Source: Chrysopilus asiliformis
Lineage: Eukaryota > Arthropoda > Insecta > Diptera > Rhagionidae
NCBI GenBank assembly: GCA_964034945.1
Contig: OZ035963.1
Coordinates: forward strand, 496,001 to 560,000
Length of the DNA: 64,000 bases
Reading direction: 5' to 3'
Shown: one piece after another, positions 50,570 to 62,400 of the stretch
Layout of the letters: the number at the start of each line of letters is the position of its first letter
How positions within the stretch are numbered: position 1 is the first letter of the stretch
Translations under genes and position numbers: made by a program
Notes under the pieces: generated by a model
The model's database searches: none
What the model was told of the DNA's origin: nothing
Seen by the model: only the letters and a program-made list of their open reading frames with translations

Positions 50570-53500
50570 TCGTGAGCATTTTACTGTGGAACCGGAAAAT
50601 GTGATGGCAAAGTTAAATATTATAAAATAAAGATTTTTTTTTGAATAATCAATATTATTTATTAAAAAATAAATAACATTGGATATTTCGATATATATTA
50701 TTTATTCGACCAAACAGTTTTACAAACTATTTTAGAATGACAAAATAAAAGTAACAGAGTTTGAAATAAAAGTAATAGAGTTTGAAAAACAAATAACAGA
50801 GTGATTTTAAAATATTAGATACTATGTTTAAACGGTTTCAATATCACAAAGTAATTAATAACAAATATACATTTCGTACAGGTAGAATGCTCGAAACTTT
50901 GTTAATCATTGAACACCAAGGTTTCTTTCATTTCTTACCGACCCTCAATATATTGCTCACTACGAACAACATCCTGAAAAAAAATTCGATTTTAAACTCT
51001 TTTTGAACAAATTTATCAAAAAAAAAATTTACTTTTAGTTTCAATTTAAGTACAAATTCAACACAAAAAATCTTACAGGAATAATTTCTTTAAACTAAAT
51101 ACACTGCGGACAAAAGTTATTTAAGAAATTCGTCGCTGTCGAAAATTTGGACATATTAAAGACAAGAGGTCCACAGAAGTAAAATCCAAATTACAGTTTT
51201 GATATTTCACGACAGTATTAACTTTACTTAGGTGGCCTTAGATAGTGGGAGCAAATGTCCCGTTGTCCCATATGATGATCCGCCCCCGGATGGAATTTCC
51301 ACATTTTTAAGGTTTTAAAGCAACAATTTTTGATTCGTTCCAACTGTTTGTCAAACATGAAGAAATGTTGACCGGTACCTTAAAGTATTGCATCCAACAT
51401 AATCGATTTAGCCAGCAGCTTATAGGAAAATATCCTAAGCGGCCCAGGATATTTTCCAAAAAGATACCAGAACGATAGTCAAATATGCCAAAGTTTGCAG
51501 CTATTAAAAAACTTTATAAAAAAAACGCCAGCTACAAAATTCAAATTTTTTTTAGTAACTTCAGAATGTATTGCGGTTCTACTATAAAATGGATTTGTTA
51601 TTCTGCCACTGAAGTTGAAGTTTAATTCATTGATCTCTAGTGGAGATTGGAACCATGTTTAAAGCGGTTCGTGCTTTCGATCGTGAACTGGTGCGAGGAT
51701 GATTGCAGGTTGACTCCACCTCTCTCCCCACCTGATTAAAGCCTGTCGATCGGTCGACTATCAATTGACGATTCATTCGTTGCTTTTGCTGTAGTTATTT
51801 TTTTTTATATACCATATCGGTAAAATGCAAAGTAAAATGAGATATCAGTGGACTCGGCTTTATCAATAAACAATTTAGCACTTCCTGGCGAATTAATACC
51901 GTGCAACATACCTACCCCTGGCTCCTTCATTGCTGCGCTTCGGCCGAAGAGTGGCAATTTATTCGTCAACTGTGCGCCACCGGAGCGTTTATCACTGATT
52001 GCAAGCGAGTTCGAGCTGTGCTGGCACGCACAGTGGGCGTGTGGTATTGTATCTTTTATCCTATAGTATATTTAACTTACTTTGGAGTTGGTAAAGTTGA
52101 TGACTGTATGCGATTTTCACACGGTCCCCGATGATGGCTGGAATGGCTTCATTTACGTGACTCTCGGTGACTCGGTTTTCATGTATCTTTTCTACTGTAT
52201 TTCGTAGTTTTTTTTTACCAGCTCCTCAAAATACACACAAAAACGAACGAATTATATGAAAACATTTCAATAAAGTAAAGATCATTTGGTTTAGGTTTTC
52301 GGGGTGACAGAACTGTTTAGCGGTGACCGACAGTAATATTCACATAGCAGTGATAAAATCAACGTCTTTGCTTTTTTTATTATTATGTCATAATTACGAT
52401 AATGATATTAATTTTATTGATGCTCTTTCTGTTCTTTTAAATTTCAACATTTTCGTTAATCTGTCAAATAAATTTCCATCGATTGATCAATTAATTTTAT
52501 TAGCAATTATGCAAGCAAATATAAATATATATATATATTATTAACAAGGCCTTAAACTTTTAAAATTTGTTTCTTATCAACTTCTCATGGGTGTAAATAT
52601 TTAAAGATTTATGCTTATAGCCGTTTGTTTTGATTGCTGTTTATAGATTAAACGAAACTAAATTTGTTTAATAGAAAATCCATGAGAAAATAATAACATA
52701 TTTAATGGTAATTTTGTTGAGACACGTGTTATAAATTTTTCAATAAACCACTAAACCATAACCAAAAAAAAACAACGAATCAACGATAGCGTTTAAATTA
52801 ATGCTGGTGGGAAATTTTTATAGAGCTGTCATTTTTCTAGTACAACGTTTGTAATTTTTTCAGAGCATTTTGGTTTTTTGTTGATAAAGGCGAAATATTC
52901 ATCGAAATTGTGAAGATATTTAAAAAATCTTTCAGTATAATGTGGAAATCATTGGAAGACAATGTCGCGTTATCAAAATCGTGTTATGCAAAGTTCATTC
53001 AGTTAGACATAAGGTACAAATACGTAAGAACGTAAGTGGCACAGAAAAGTGTCGGAGTGGGAATTTGAAATTCTAAAATACCTTTTACTCGTATTTCAGC
53101 GTGGATCGAAGTAAATTTAAGTAGAAATAAGCAAGAAAGTCATGAACAAGTAAACCGAAATACTATTCGTTGCCAGCTCCCATATTGGTTTGTACGCATT
53201 TTAAAAACTAAAATAACCACTTTATTCTACATGCTTGCCAACGCGGTGCGCTCCTGCACTAAGAATCTTTTACCATTTATGAAAACCCAGACCACGTTCT
53301 GTGAATATTAACGTAATTAAAAGAACACGTTGTATAAGAGCAGCGTAATTCGTATGCCTCAAATTTTTAAGATATGCTTTTTTGAGTGTATGTACTGTTG
53401 AAACAAAATTTAAAAAATTCACTCGATGTATTATTGTGGAACCAATTTTACCTTCCAAAAAAATAAACTTTTGGCAAAACAAAACCAAATGGCTTCTAGC

Positions 53501-54940
53501 AATTTCTGCAGAAAATTAACAAAATACACTCTAGACAAAACAATTTCTGCATAAATGCTGTTCAAATAAATTATACTAATAGCTCGTGTTGAAATGTATT
53601 TGAAATTGATTAAACGTTCCCAAAATTCGAAACATTTTCAGCGCTTTTTTATTGACCCAAGTGTAATGCTTGTTATATAAATTATTAAAAAAACAACTCC
53701 ATATTGATCTACTGTTGATGAATAAAAGCTTATCTATTTATCTTTTTTTTGAACATCTTAAGACTGTATTAGAATATCCATTATACATATATACAATTTC
53801 GTTTCAATTATTCAAGGTAACTTACTTGACGTACCTTAAGAAATTACTGTGCAAGATTTTCGTATTTTCTGAAATTTGTTTTTTCCAATTGATATGTCAA
53901 TGTCATATGAGCTAATAACGACTCGGATACTTATTAAAACTTTAAATCTAATGTGTTAATGCAGAGAGATGTCAAGAGATGTCAGAAAACCTTTTATTAA
54001 ACGCAAACTGCGCAAATATGTTTTAGCATAAAATTTTGTCAAAAGTATTAAAATCAATATTTGAACTATGGAATTATTTTCGCAAACAGGATACTAGGTA
54101 CAAAAACACATTTAAATGGAAATCGAACCATATGTTTTATCAATTTTATACATGTTTTTCAATTAATTGATAAACTTGATGTCACCCAAAAGAATTTGTT
54201 TGTATTCAAGGTTTAATATTTGTAGGCCTGCTTATGTCCAAACACACGTGGCAAGTTTTAATTGACAATTTAAATTTTACCGCAAAAATATCCAAGTCGA
54301 ATTGTTGGAATTTTACCTAAGAAAAAATTTCTAGAAGAATCTTTCAAGCAAGGTTTCGCACCGGATCGACGAGAGGAAAATTGTTTTTCCTTTTTGTAAG
54401 ACAAACATTTTCTTGTTTTGTAAATATCTCCAAAATTAGGAGTTTTTTAGTGGTCTTGCATTTCTAGTTATATTGTGATACACCGCTGTTTACCTAAATA
54501 TATTTATAACTATTCATTTTTCTACAAACTGCGGTTTCTTGTTGATTTCTTAGGGTATCTGAAGTGAAAGTTTCTTAATTTTCATTTCAAGAGAAATTAG
54601 TTTTATATGTTGAAAGTAGTTCAATATTTACATCATATGTAAAATATGCCGAAAACGTGATTTTGGGTCAATTAACTGTACAGGATTTTTTTGAAAATTC
54701 CAGGGAAATTTAATTTAACGTGATGAAACCATAAATCGAGCTCCTCCCTAATTATGAAAAGAGTTAGAAAGATCAACATAATGTAATACGATTCCCAGGA
54801 AAAGTGCACAAGTGCCACCGACATAAAATTTTTTTTTTTCTTTTTTGGGGCGATGCACAGATATTACTATACACTGATATAATTAGATGGAAAAAAACCC
54901 CCGACACATGTTTTACCCTTAAAAACTTAACAAACAGTAG
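50570..54940. other. Intergenic between the two divergent WRPW genes
   Basis: No gene is supported. GC-richer patches at about 51.66-51.77 and 51.84-52.15 kb stand out. The first contains CACCTG (51729-51734, a CAGGTG-type E-box on the minus strand). Two GTGGGAA cores that miss the full Su(H) consensus by the first base lie at 52807-52813 and 53057-53063. These are plausible enhancer components shared by the two genes, but chance is not excluded. A short AT microsatellite lies at 52525-52539. Confidence 0.4.
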
Positions 54941-54946
54941 TTAAAG

Positions 54947-55353
54947 CGCCCGATTGACCCGACATGTGCACGACTTATTGACAAAACTACTCCAACTTGA
55001 TGACACACAACGAAAATCATCCATTCGTCTATTTTTAGAAATTCTGGATGGTGGGAAAATGTTTTTCCCGCTAAAGGACAAATACCGAATTGTACATGAC
55101 AACATTAGGTTCCTTTTATATGCGATACATTCCACATGTGTAGCAAACGAACGGCTTTCACGACTGTATCACATTCTGGAAACGGCAAAATACTTGGGAA
55201 TTCATGTAAGATGAATACAAGAAGTTAAGAAAAACAACCACCTCGTAATGGTATGAAAACAAGTTGGACAAAACGTGGTCTTCTCATATAAAAATCTATT
55301 TTTAGCCAACTCTGTTCTGGAAGATGAAAATTTCCCTTGACACTTTCCTTTAA
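54947..55353 (+). CDS. Possible end of an unrecognised gene (two exons) upstream of the diverged HES gene
   Basis: An open frame from about 54947 to 55205 encodes a protein-like sequence with no low-complexity: TRHVHDLLTKLLQLDD, FLEILDGGKMFFPLKDKY, then NIRFLLYAIHSTCVANERL and YHILETAKYLGIH. It ends at a good donor (CAT|GTAAGA). A 100-base intron (55206-55305) ending CTATTTTTAG joins in phase 0 to a short terminal exon (55306-55353: PTLFWKMKISLDTFL, stop TAA). The first in-frame ATG is 55059. The start is uncertain: the acceptor before 54947 is poor, so an upstream exon is missing or the frame is a gene remnant. An alternative acceptor at 55541 would splice it in frame into the HES-like gene, which seems unlikely. 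I do not recognise the family. Confidence 0.3.
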
Positions 55354-55544
55354 TAACATGTTGTGTTTGGATGTAGTGTGGTCTGGCTGGATCATATCTA
55401 ATACAGTCTGCTGTGATTCGACCTTTTTTTCGGGAAAAACCTTCATCATTTCAATGGAGAAACTCTGGATCATTGCTGTAACAGTTGGTTGCCAGTGTTT
55501 GTCGAGTTAAGTTCGATTAAAGTTTCCCTGCAGATGAAAAGGAG

Positions 55545-56177
55545 ATGCAGAAAAACAAAGTAAAAGATGGCTGTTCGGGTAAAATGAGGACCAGAACTAC
55601 TGAAAAGGATTCAAAAGGAAAAGATTTCACGGAAGAACTTTGCCGGACGTATCCCCAACTAAAGACGGATGTAAGTAAAATACAGTTTAATATCAATTCC
55701 TTGTCTATTCAATTATTTAACTCGAATTTAACTTTGAATTCATCTTTTTAGTGGTCTACAGTACAAAAACTTTCGTTGCTTGCAACACAATTAGTGGCAC
55801 TGATGCAATGCGATTTGGATCTTGAGGAGAAACAAAAATTTTTAAATGGTTTCAACAGTTGTACATTGGAAGCAAAGCAATTCCTTCTAGGACATGGCGT
55901 TCCCAAGCCGATTCTTAAAAATTTACCACCACTAAAAACAGTTTCTAACGTTTCCGATGTTCAAACATCTTCTGAAGTTGAATGCCAAAAAACATCGAAT
56001 GGTTCAGAAAAACGTGGTAAAATATTGAAATCGAGAAATACTACAAGAGGATCACAGGTTAAAAGTCAGAAAAAGTACGAAATTCTGCAAAAAATTAGAC
56101 AACAAATATTTGAAAAGCAGAATAAGAAGATGATCAGTAATGGACTTCGAGATAGGGATGTCTGGCGACCGTGGTGA
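55545..56177 (+). CDS. Diverged HES-family protein: Orange-like motif and WRPW, basic region lost, 183 aa
   Basis: Exon 1 is 55545-55670, the intron 55671-55751 (GTAAGT to TTTTTAG, phase 0), and exon 2 55752-56177. The protein ends VWRPW, identical to the last five residues of the neighbouring E(spl)-like protein. Residues 67-89 (EEKQKFLNGFNSCTLEAKQF) align with the first half of the Orange domain (F, GF, C, E and FL conserved). Residues 46-60 (VQKLSLLATQLVALM) sit where helix 2 should be, and KDFTEELCRTY where helix 1 should be. The intron falls in the loop at the same place and phase as in the neighbour, which supports common descent. The basic region is replaced by GKMRTRTTEKDSKGK, without the ERKRRARIN contacts, so sequence-specific DNA binding is not expected. 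The linker is short and Lys-rich near the end (KSQKKYEILQKIRQQIFEKQ). It may act as a Groucho-binding or dimer-sequestering protein; that is inference. A 5' untranslated exon is likely (acceptor CCCTGCAG at 55533). Confidence 0.75.
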
Positions 56178-56249
56178 TGAGTTTTCCTGAAAATTTGTTA
56201 AATTGAGAATTAAGTGATAAAATTTAGATTTTAGAATTTATGTTATTTT

Positions 56250-56255
56250 AATAAA
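56250..56255 (+). terminator. Polyadenylation signal of the diverged HES gene
   Basis: AATAAA 73 bases after the stop codon. The short 3' UTR has no K, Brd or GY box, unlike the neighbouring gene. Confidence 0.6.
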
Positions 56256-56619
56256 AAACCGTTTGTATAATACTATTATTTTTTTAAATCGCGCATTTTA
56301 TAAGCTTTCCTCATGGTTTTACATTAAAACTGTCAAGTCACTATCTCACCCTTCCCCCCTTTACTTGTCTTACTTGTTCACGCTCGGTTGTGTGAGATTC
56401 AATATCGCCGGCACACTGCCTTGGGCTCTGCCTCCTTTAAAAAAAATAAAGTGTTTGGACGACGAAGAACTTTTTGCATGATTCAGTAACTGGGCAGTGA
56501 AACTTTAGCGGAAACCTTAAACAGAAAATTTACCTATAAAGGTCACGAACTTTCTTTTTAAAAATATGTTAGAAAATTAAAACGCAACAATTTTTTTTTA
56601 TTCTTTTAAGTGCATTTAA

Positions 56620-57093
56620 CACGTTGACGGACAGTTGCGTCTATAGCCGTCAAGTTCAAGTTCACTATGTGACATGACGGCAATAGCCGTCCAATACGAA
56701 ACGGTCGTTTTTAGACACTGCGGCTGTAGCAGCACAAATGTGCATTTACCAGCGTACAAGTAGAAGCCTAGTGTCATGTTTTCGAAAAAAAATTTAGTAT
56801 GCAAGGTTAACACATTGAGTATGCACGTGGTTGTTGCTTATTTCAGTCATTAAACCTGTCATTTACGTTTTTAAATTTTTGCTGTTATAGCCGCCATCGT
56901 CCCATTACATAGTGTCTAGAGTCCGCTGGCGCCATGACGGTTGTAGCCGCAACCTAATTAAAGGTGCTGAATTAATCAAAATTAAGTGTATTTAAGCAGA
57001 AAGAGTAAAACTATACTTCTAATATTCTAAAAATTACAAAAACATATAGTGTCAATTTTCGAATTTCACTTGTTTCTACTGTCCGTCAACGTG
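56620..57093. mobile_element. piggyBac-like MITE (474 bp) with TTAA target sites
   Basis: The left end CACGTTGACGGACAGT and the reverse complement of the right end are identical over 16 bases. TTAA flanks both sides (56616-56619 and 57094-57097), the piggyBac target. The interior is non-coding and contains several degenerate copies of ATGACGGC-N-ATAGCCG (for example near 56.67 and 56.94 kb, with relatives at 56.65 and 56.89 kb), plus an internal TTAACACATTGAG near 56.81 kb that resembles another element end. It lies about 360 bases downstream of the diverged HES gene. Confidence 0.8.
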
Positions 57094-57823
57094 TTAAAAA
57101 GTTTTTATTTTAAAAAAAACTTGTTTCACTCAAATTTTTGTTTTAAACCTGAGAAAATTTATCATAACCTTTAAGGTCACAATTTATCAATAAATAAATC
57201 AAATATTTTCTTGAATATTTCCGACTTGTATAAAATTTTCACCGTCACGTATTCTAAATCTAAAGTCATTTCACTTTTCCGAATCATCCTAGAGTAAACG
57301 AACATCAAAAAAGCTTTTTCCCACCTTCTGAAAACGATGAAAAACAAAAATTTTATGATTATAATTTCGTCGAAAGCAAGGAAAATTTTTCACCATAGCA
57401 CCGTCAACAAATAAATTTAAATGACGTTTTGCTTCTCGACATCTGAATACAAATATTAATATTTTCTAAAGCAGTATAAATAGTATTTGATGGGTGTATA
57501 AAAATACCAAACAAAAAATAATAATAATAAACTGTGCCTACGCATCATCGACTTTTTGGTGAAGGAATATTGGATCCTAAAGTCTGTTTTCACGCCGATT
57601 GAACAAAAGTCCGTCAAGCGTGGGCAATATAGCGAGCATCCTTTTTTAAAAATCCATACTCACTCATTCACTTCGTTCTTAATCTGTTGAGATCCTGCAC
57701 GTTGTTTCTGTTTCTGGTGAAGGATTTTTTTTATTATTAATCTTCTTGAATATTCTTTGCGTATTTTCGACGCAACGAATTTTTATCTGAATTTCATGCC
57801 ACGAAAATAAACATCAATACGCA

Positions 57824-58066
57824 CTAAAATAAGTAAAATAGCGATATATCTGCCACATCGATGGAGGAAATATGAATTGGACTGGGAAGCCAGGAAAAAT
57901 AAAAAAATAAAAGTACTGAATATAAAATGAAAAATAGCAAAACAAAATTTATTGTTTCAACCATAAAATTCCGGAAAACTTTCCAGTTAGGCTGTACTTT
58001 TCTTCGTCCTTTCTTTATAAAAGTTTCCTTATGGTCCTGTGCTATTTCTTTATATTCGTTCGCCAT
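57824..58066 (-). other. Open frame of 80 codons with one hydrophobic segment, weak candidate gene
   Basis: It starts at an ATG in a favourable context (GCAGCATGG on the minus strand). The translation has a charged N-terminus (MANEYKEIAQDHKETFIKKG), a hydrophobic stretch of about 20 residues that could span a membrane, and a short tail. No splice sites or family are recognised. The AT-rich hydrophobic part could arise by chance. Confidence 0.18.
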
Positions 58067-58540
58067 GCTGCTGCGTTCAATTTTTTCATTTCGATTTCGT
58101 CCTTCAGATGATTTTATCTTTCCTCTTAGTGCGTAGAACGGGGGAAAACATTTTTTACCACAAAATAGGAAGAGAACAGAACGCGACTTGACATGGGCTT
58201 TTCTTACATGCTTTATGGGAAAAGTTATTTTAATCAGATTTCTCTACGCGACTTGGTGTTTTTTTTGGGCTGTCTGGTTTTCCCCCCCTAATGAAAAAGT
58301 TCTCCTTCTTGGACAGTGCAGCGAATGCCAAAAAAAACCCTATGGAACGATATCGAAGTCAGTTACCAAGTCAAAAAAATATACTGGGAAAATTATAACG
58401 CATGCGATTATTTATATTGCATGCTGGAAAGGTATTTCATTTTCAACTTTGGAATTTCTTTAAAAGTTGAAAGACCTGAAATAATATCCACAATAAAAAT
58501 CCAACATTGATGAGGCATAGGTCATTGATTCGCTTTTTAG

Positions 58541-58562
58541 ATATATATATATATATATATAT
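58541..58562. repeat. (AT)n microsatellite
   Basis: Eleven AT units. Confidence 0.85.
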
Positions 58563-59159
58563 TGGGTATTATGAATAAATAAATAGGTTAGCGAAAGCAT
58601 TTTCGTTTATTTATCGTCCTTTTAAAAAGTTTTTCTTATACGCAGACGAAAAGAATATCAAATACAAATGATATCTAAGGGAGATAGCCGATAATTGTAT
58701 CTAAAGATTGACTGTGTGGGCAGTATACGGAAAAGTTTACATTTTTGTTTGGATAAGGAGAAACTAATTTTGTCATTTCCACGAAAATGTCATAAAAATT
58801 TCCCTCATCTTATTGCATAGTTTGGACATTTCTTATATTTGCTTGAATGTGCGTAATCAAAGCTATAAAAGATAAAAATTTACACATAAAATATTTAACA
58901 GTAATAATTCTCTGCTCCACTTTTCAACTCATTTATTTTTTAGATGTTTTTATAGCGTTTATGGAATTAATGGACAAAGCAAAAATAATAAAATCTTGGA
59001 AAAATAGTACTTTTCAAGTTATTCAAATATTCGTATTGTCATTAATCGTATGCGTTATTCAATAAGGAAATGTTGCAGTAAAAGAAACGGAAAACAGATT
59101 ATAGAGGATTTCGTAAAATAATGCTGTCGCTGGATTATGGGTGGTAAGAAGTGCTAGAA

Positions 59160-59420
59160 CCTTTGACCCAAAAATAGTGTCGTGACAACGAATTTTGGCT
59201 TTTTTTCGTGAAAACTAAAATCTATAGGGGATGTCCATGTTACGCTATTTCTGAAACTACTCAACCGATTGGCCTGAAATTTCCGACTGTAGATGAAGCA
59301 GTAGTGTAGTATAGGAGGGCATTGGGGCCGGACTTTTACAGAAATCAATATTAACCTCATTGTGGGAGACAAATTTCGGTCCCAGACACAAACAAACTAT
59401 GCTATGCCAGTGAGAAAAAG
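59160..59420 (+). repeat. Retroelement or Helitron-type dispersed repeat fossil
   Basis: The stretch containing GAAACTACTCAACCGATTGG followed by CCTGAAATTT, then a GGGGCCGGAC patch and GTCCCAGACACAAACAAAC, has the style of dispersed repeats found in many insect genomes and differs in composition from its AT-rich flanks. No ends, target duplication or coding sequence are evident. Confidence 0.35.
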
Positions 59421-62400
59421 AGAAACTTTTTTAAAAATTTGATGTTTTCCTTTTTAATCTGAAAAGTGCTCTACCTCCTTATGTGTTTCTTCCTGAAAGT
59501 GTTGTTCAAATATTATATAAGAATGTTTCAATGGAATAAAACATTGAGAGAATTTTAGAATTTTGCATAACTTTGTTTCTGTTTTATTTTTAATAAACTG
59601 CACACATACATAAATAATTATTATGTTAACTGGTTTTTGTTTTCTTTTTTTTATTTCATACATTTATTTTTATTTTATCTTTTTCGTGTTTTATCATTTG
59701 TAACAAATTAAAAGTAGTTCTATGTATATAAATATTTTTTTCTCGTTCTTTTGTTGATATCATTTCGTTCTTTATTTTCTGTAATATTTTTTATACATTT
59801 TACAAAACCATGTGAACAATTTGATAAAGTTGGGAAAATTTCTGTATATTCTACAGAAATATTAGTTGCTTTGGTATTTTGTCAATCGATCGGTGTATGT
59901 GCTTCACAAATAATGAAATGTTTAAAAATTAAATGTTTTTCAAATATCATTTGTATTCATATTTTCGCTAAAGTTGGCATAATTTTACGTTATAAATGTA
60001 TTTAACAATAATTTTTTCTTCATCATGTTTATCTGAATTTTTTAATTTTCTTATAGAGTTTTGAAATTTCAGCAGTTTTTCATTTTTTTCGAAAACTGAA
60101 TAACAAAAATTTAATTCAATGATTAAAGAAAATTTATTATTGAGTATCAAACTGATTCTCTGTTTTATTTATTTTTTATTAATTTAGTTTTAATGTTATA
60201 TTCTCATGACCTTAAATGATTAGGTATTGCTTAAAAATAGGAATATCCTCAATATTTAGTTAATGTGCAAGTATTGTAGTTAGTTGAATTCTTTACATAT
60301 TCTTCAAAATATTCCTTTTCGATTTTTCTTTCTTTAAAAATTTAGTGTTTTAAAACGTTTTACTGAGGACATTTTCCTATTAACCGTTTATGGATTTTAG
60401 TTTTTTTTTATAAAACAGTATTTCGTGTAATTTTTATAACCTTTAATTATTTTTTTATGTAAACTACGGGAATAGTTTGAATTAATTTATTTATTCTTTT
60501 TATTATCAATTAAAGTTTTTGTCGAAAATATTTACTCTTTAAAGTTTTTATTTAGTTAAATATTTACAAACAATATTAAAATGATTTTATTGTTTAATTT
60601 TTTCTTACCATTCTTTGTTCAATTTTCGTTTATATCTTTTTAGCATTATTTTTAAATATTAAAAATTTTACATGACAGTGTGAAGAATGTCAGTGAGGGT
60701 GTGAATCTTTATTTAAAGTGTCTGTGTACAATATTTAACAGTGCATTTTTTACCTTAATAGTGTTTCATTTTAATAGTAAATATTTTAAATTTGAGATAA
60801 TTTCACTTTATTAAGTAATGCATAAAGTTTATATATAATATAGTTCAAATTGATTAGAAAAGTGTGTTTTTTTGCAAAATACTTTATTATACAATAATTA
60901 TTATTAACACTAGAATTACTAAAAAATTAAGCTGACTTTTAAAAAAACAATTTTTTTTGTTGTCTATCTTAATTGTAAGGCTTTATTAATATTTTTAAGA
61001 TGAGTGGGCGTTAAATTTTTAATTTTTTAATTTAATTTTTCTCTTGTTTTTCTCAAATGCTTTGCGACTTATTGCTTGCTTTTCAATTAATAATAATAAT
61101 AATATTTTTGCTGCTGTTTCTGCTGCTGGATTCATTATTTACTACTAATTTACTAAAATTGTGTGTAACTTTCTGAAAAGCTGTGCATTTTTCGATCATT
61201 TTACAAAAATGTTATCAACTTTTACATTATTCCTTGCCATAAGCTAGATTTAAATAATAATTTAATGCGTTTTCATAATCTGCGGTATTTGCCTTTTTAT
61301 ACACAATGCGAGAATTTTGTTTAATTTTATAAGGATTTTCAGTATATTTATTATTTTTTCTGATAGGTTTTACTCGTATAGACATTTTTATGCTTAAACT
61401 TAGCTTTAAAATGTAGATAAGCTTGAAACGCATCATTCCAAATACTCAAAATTTTGCGGCATTTTAATAACACTTTCTTAATGAAACAAATTTTGAACAT
61501 CCCAAAAGTTCTTTCGGCTCATTTTCGGTGAAAAGTTGGTATTTTGAAATTGTAAAAAGATTGAATTTCGGTAGATGTATGAAGATCTTCTCGTTTTAAC
61601 ACAAGAGGTTAAAAAATTGTCGCCGCGACAATAAAAACACTTTGTTGGTGCAAATTTAGGTCGCGACGTCCAAATATTTCACTTCGAAAAGTTAAACAAA
61701 AAGTTTAAGAGAAAGTTAGTTCCCAAGTAGAATTTATGTCAACTAAGACAAATGCTGCGTGGGTTCAAGTTAAGAAATCGAAAATCACATTTGTAACTGT
61801 CAAATGCTAGCAATTTTGAAGTTTTACAAAATAGAATTTTTCGTAAAGCACTAAAAATAAGTGCTTTTGAGCCGTAATACCGAACCGCAATGTTTTCTCT
61901 CTCATTTTACCTTCATTATCAAAGATCTTATATTTTAATTACGTTTTTTATTGGTAATTTGCATCTGTTTATTAATCATATTTAGTTATTAAATTAATTT
62001 CATTTCATCATTTCATTTTTTTTTTGTTCATCTCATATTTATTTTTTTTTGTTTTTGTTATGATTGTTGTATTTTATCACAGAAAGTTTAAAACAAAAAT
62101 TAAATTAAAAAATTAAAAACATAAAGCTGAACCACATATAGAAGAGAAATTAAATTAGAATGATGAATCTTTTAAATATATATAATTTTTATTTTATTTA
62201 TAGATAACATATTTAAATATATAATTTTTCAATTGATAGCGGGATTAGATGCATATGGGGATGATTTCATTTCAAATAATGATCAGCACGAGTAATATCC
62301 GAAAATCATTTTAATTTATGTAAGTCTATATTTTATATTTATTTGAATTTTTCTTCAAAAAAAAAAAATTTTGAAAACTGTTTCATTTATTGTATTTAAT

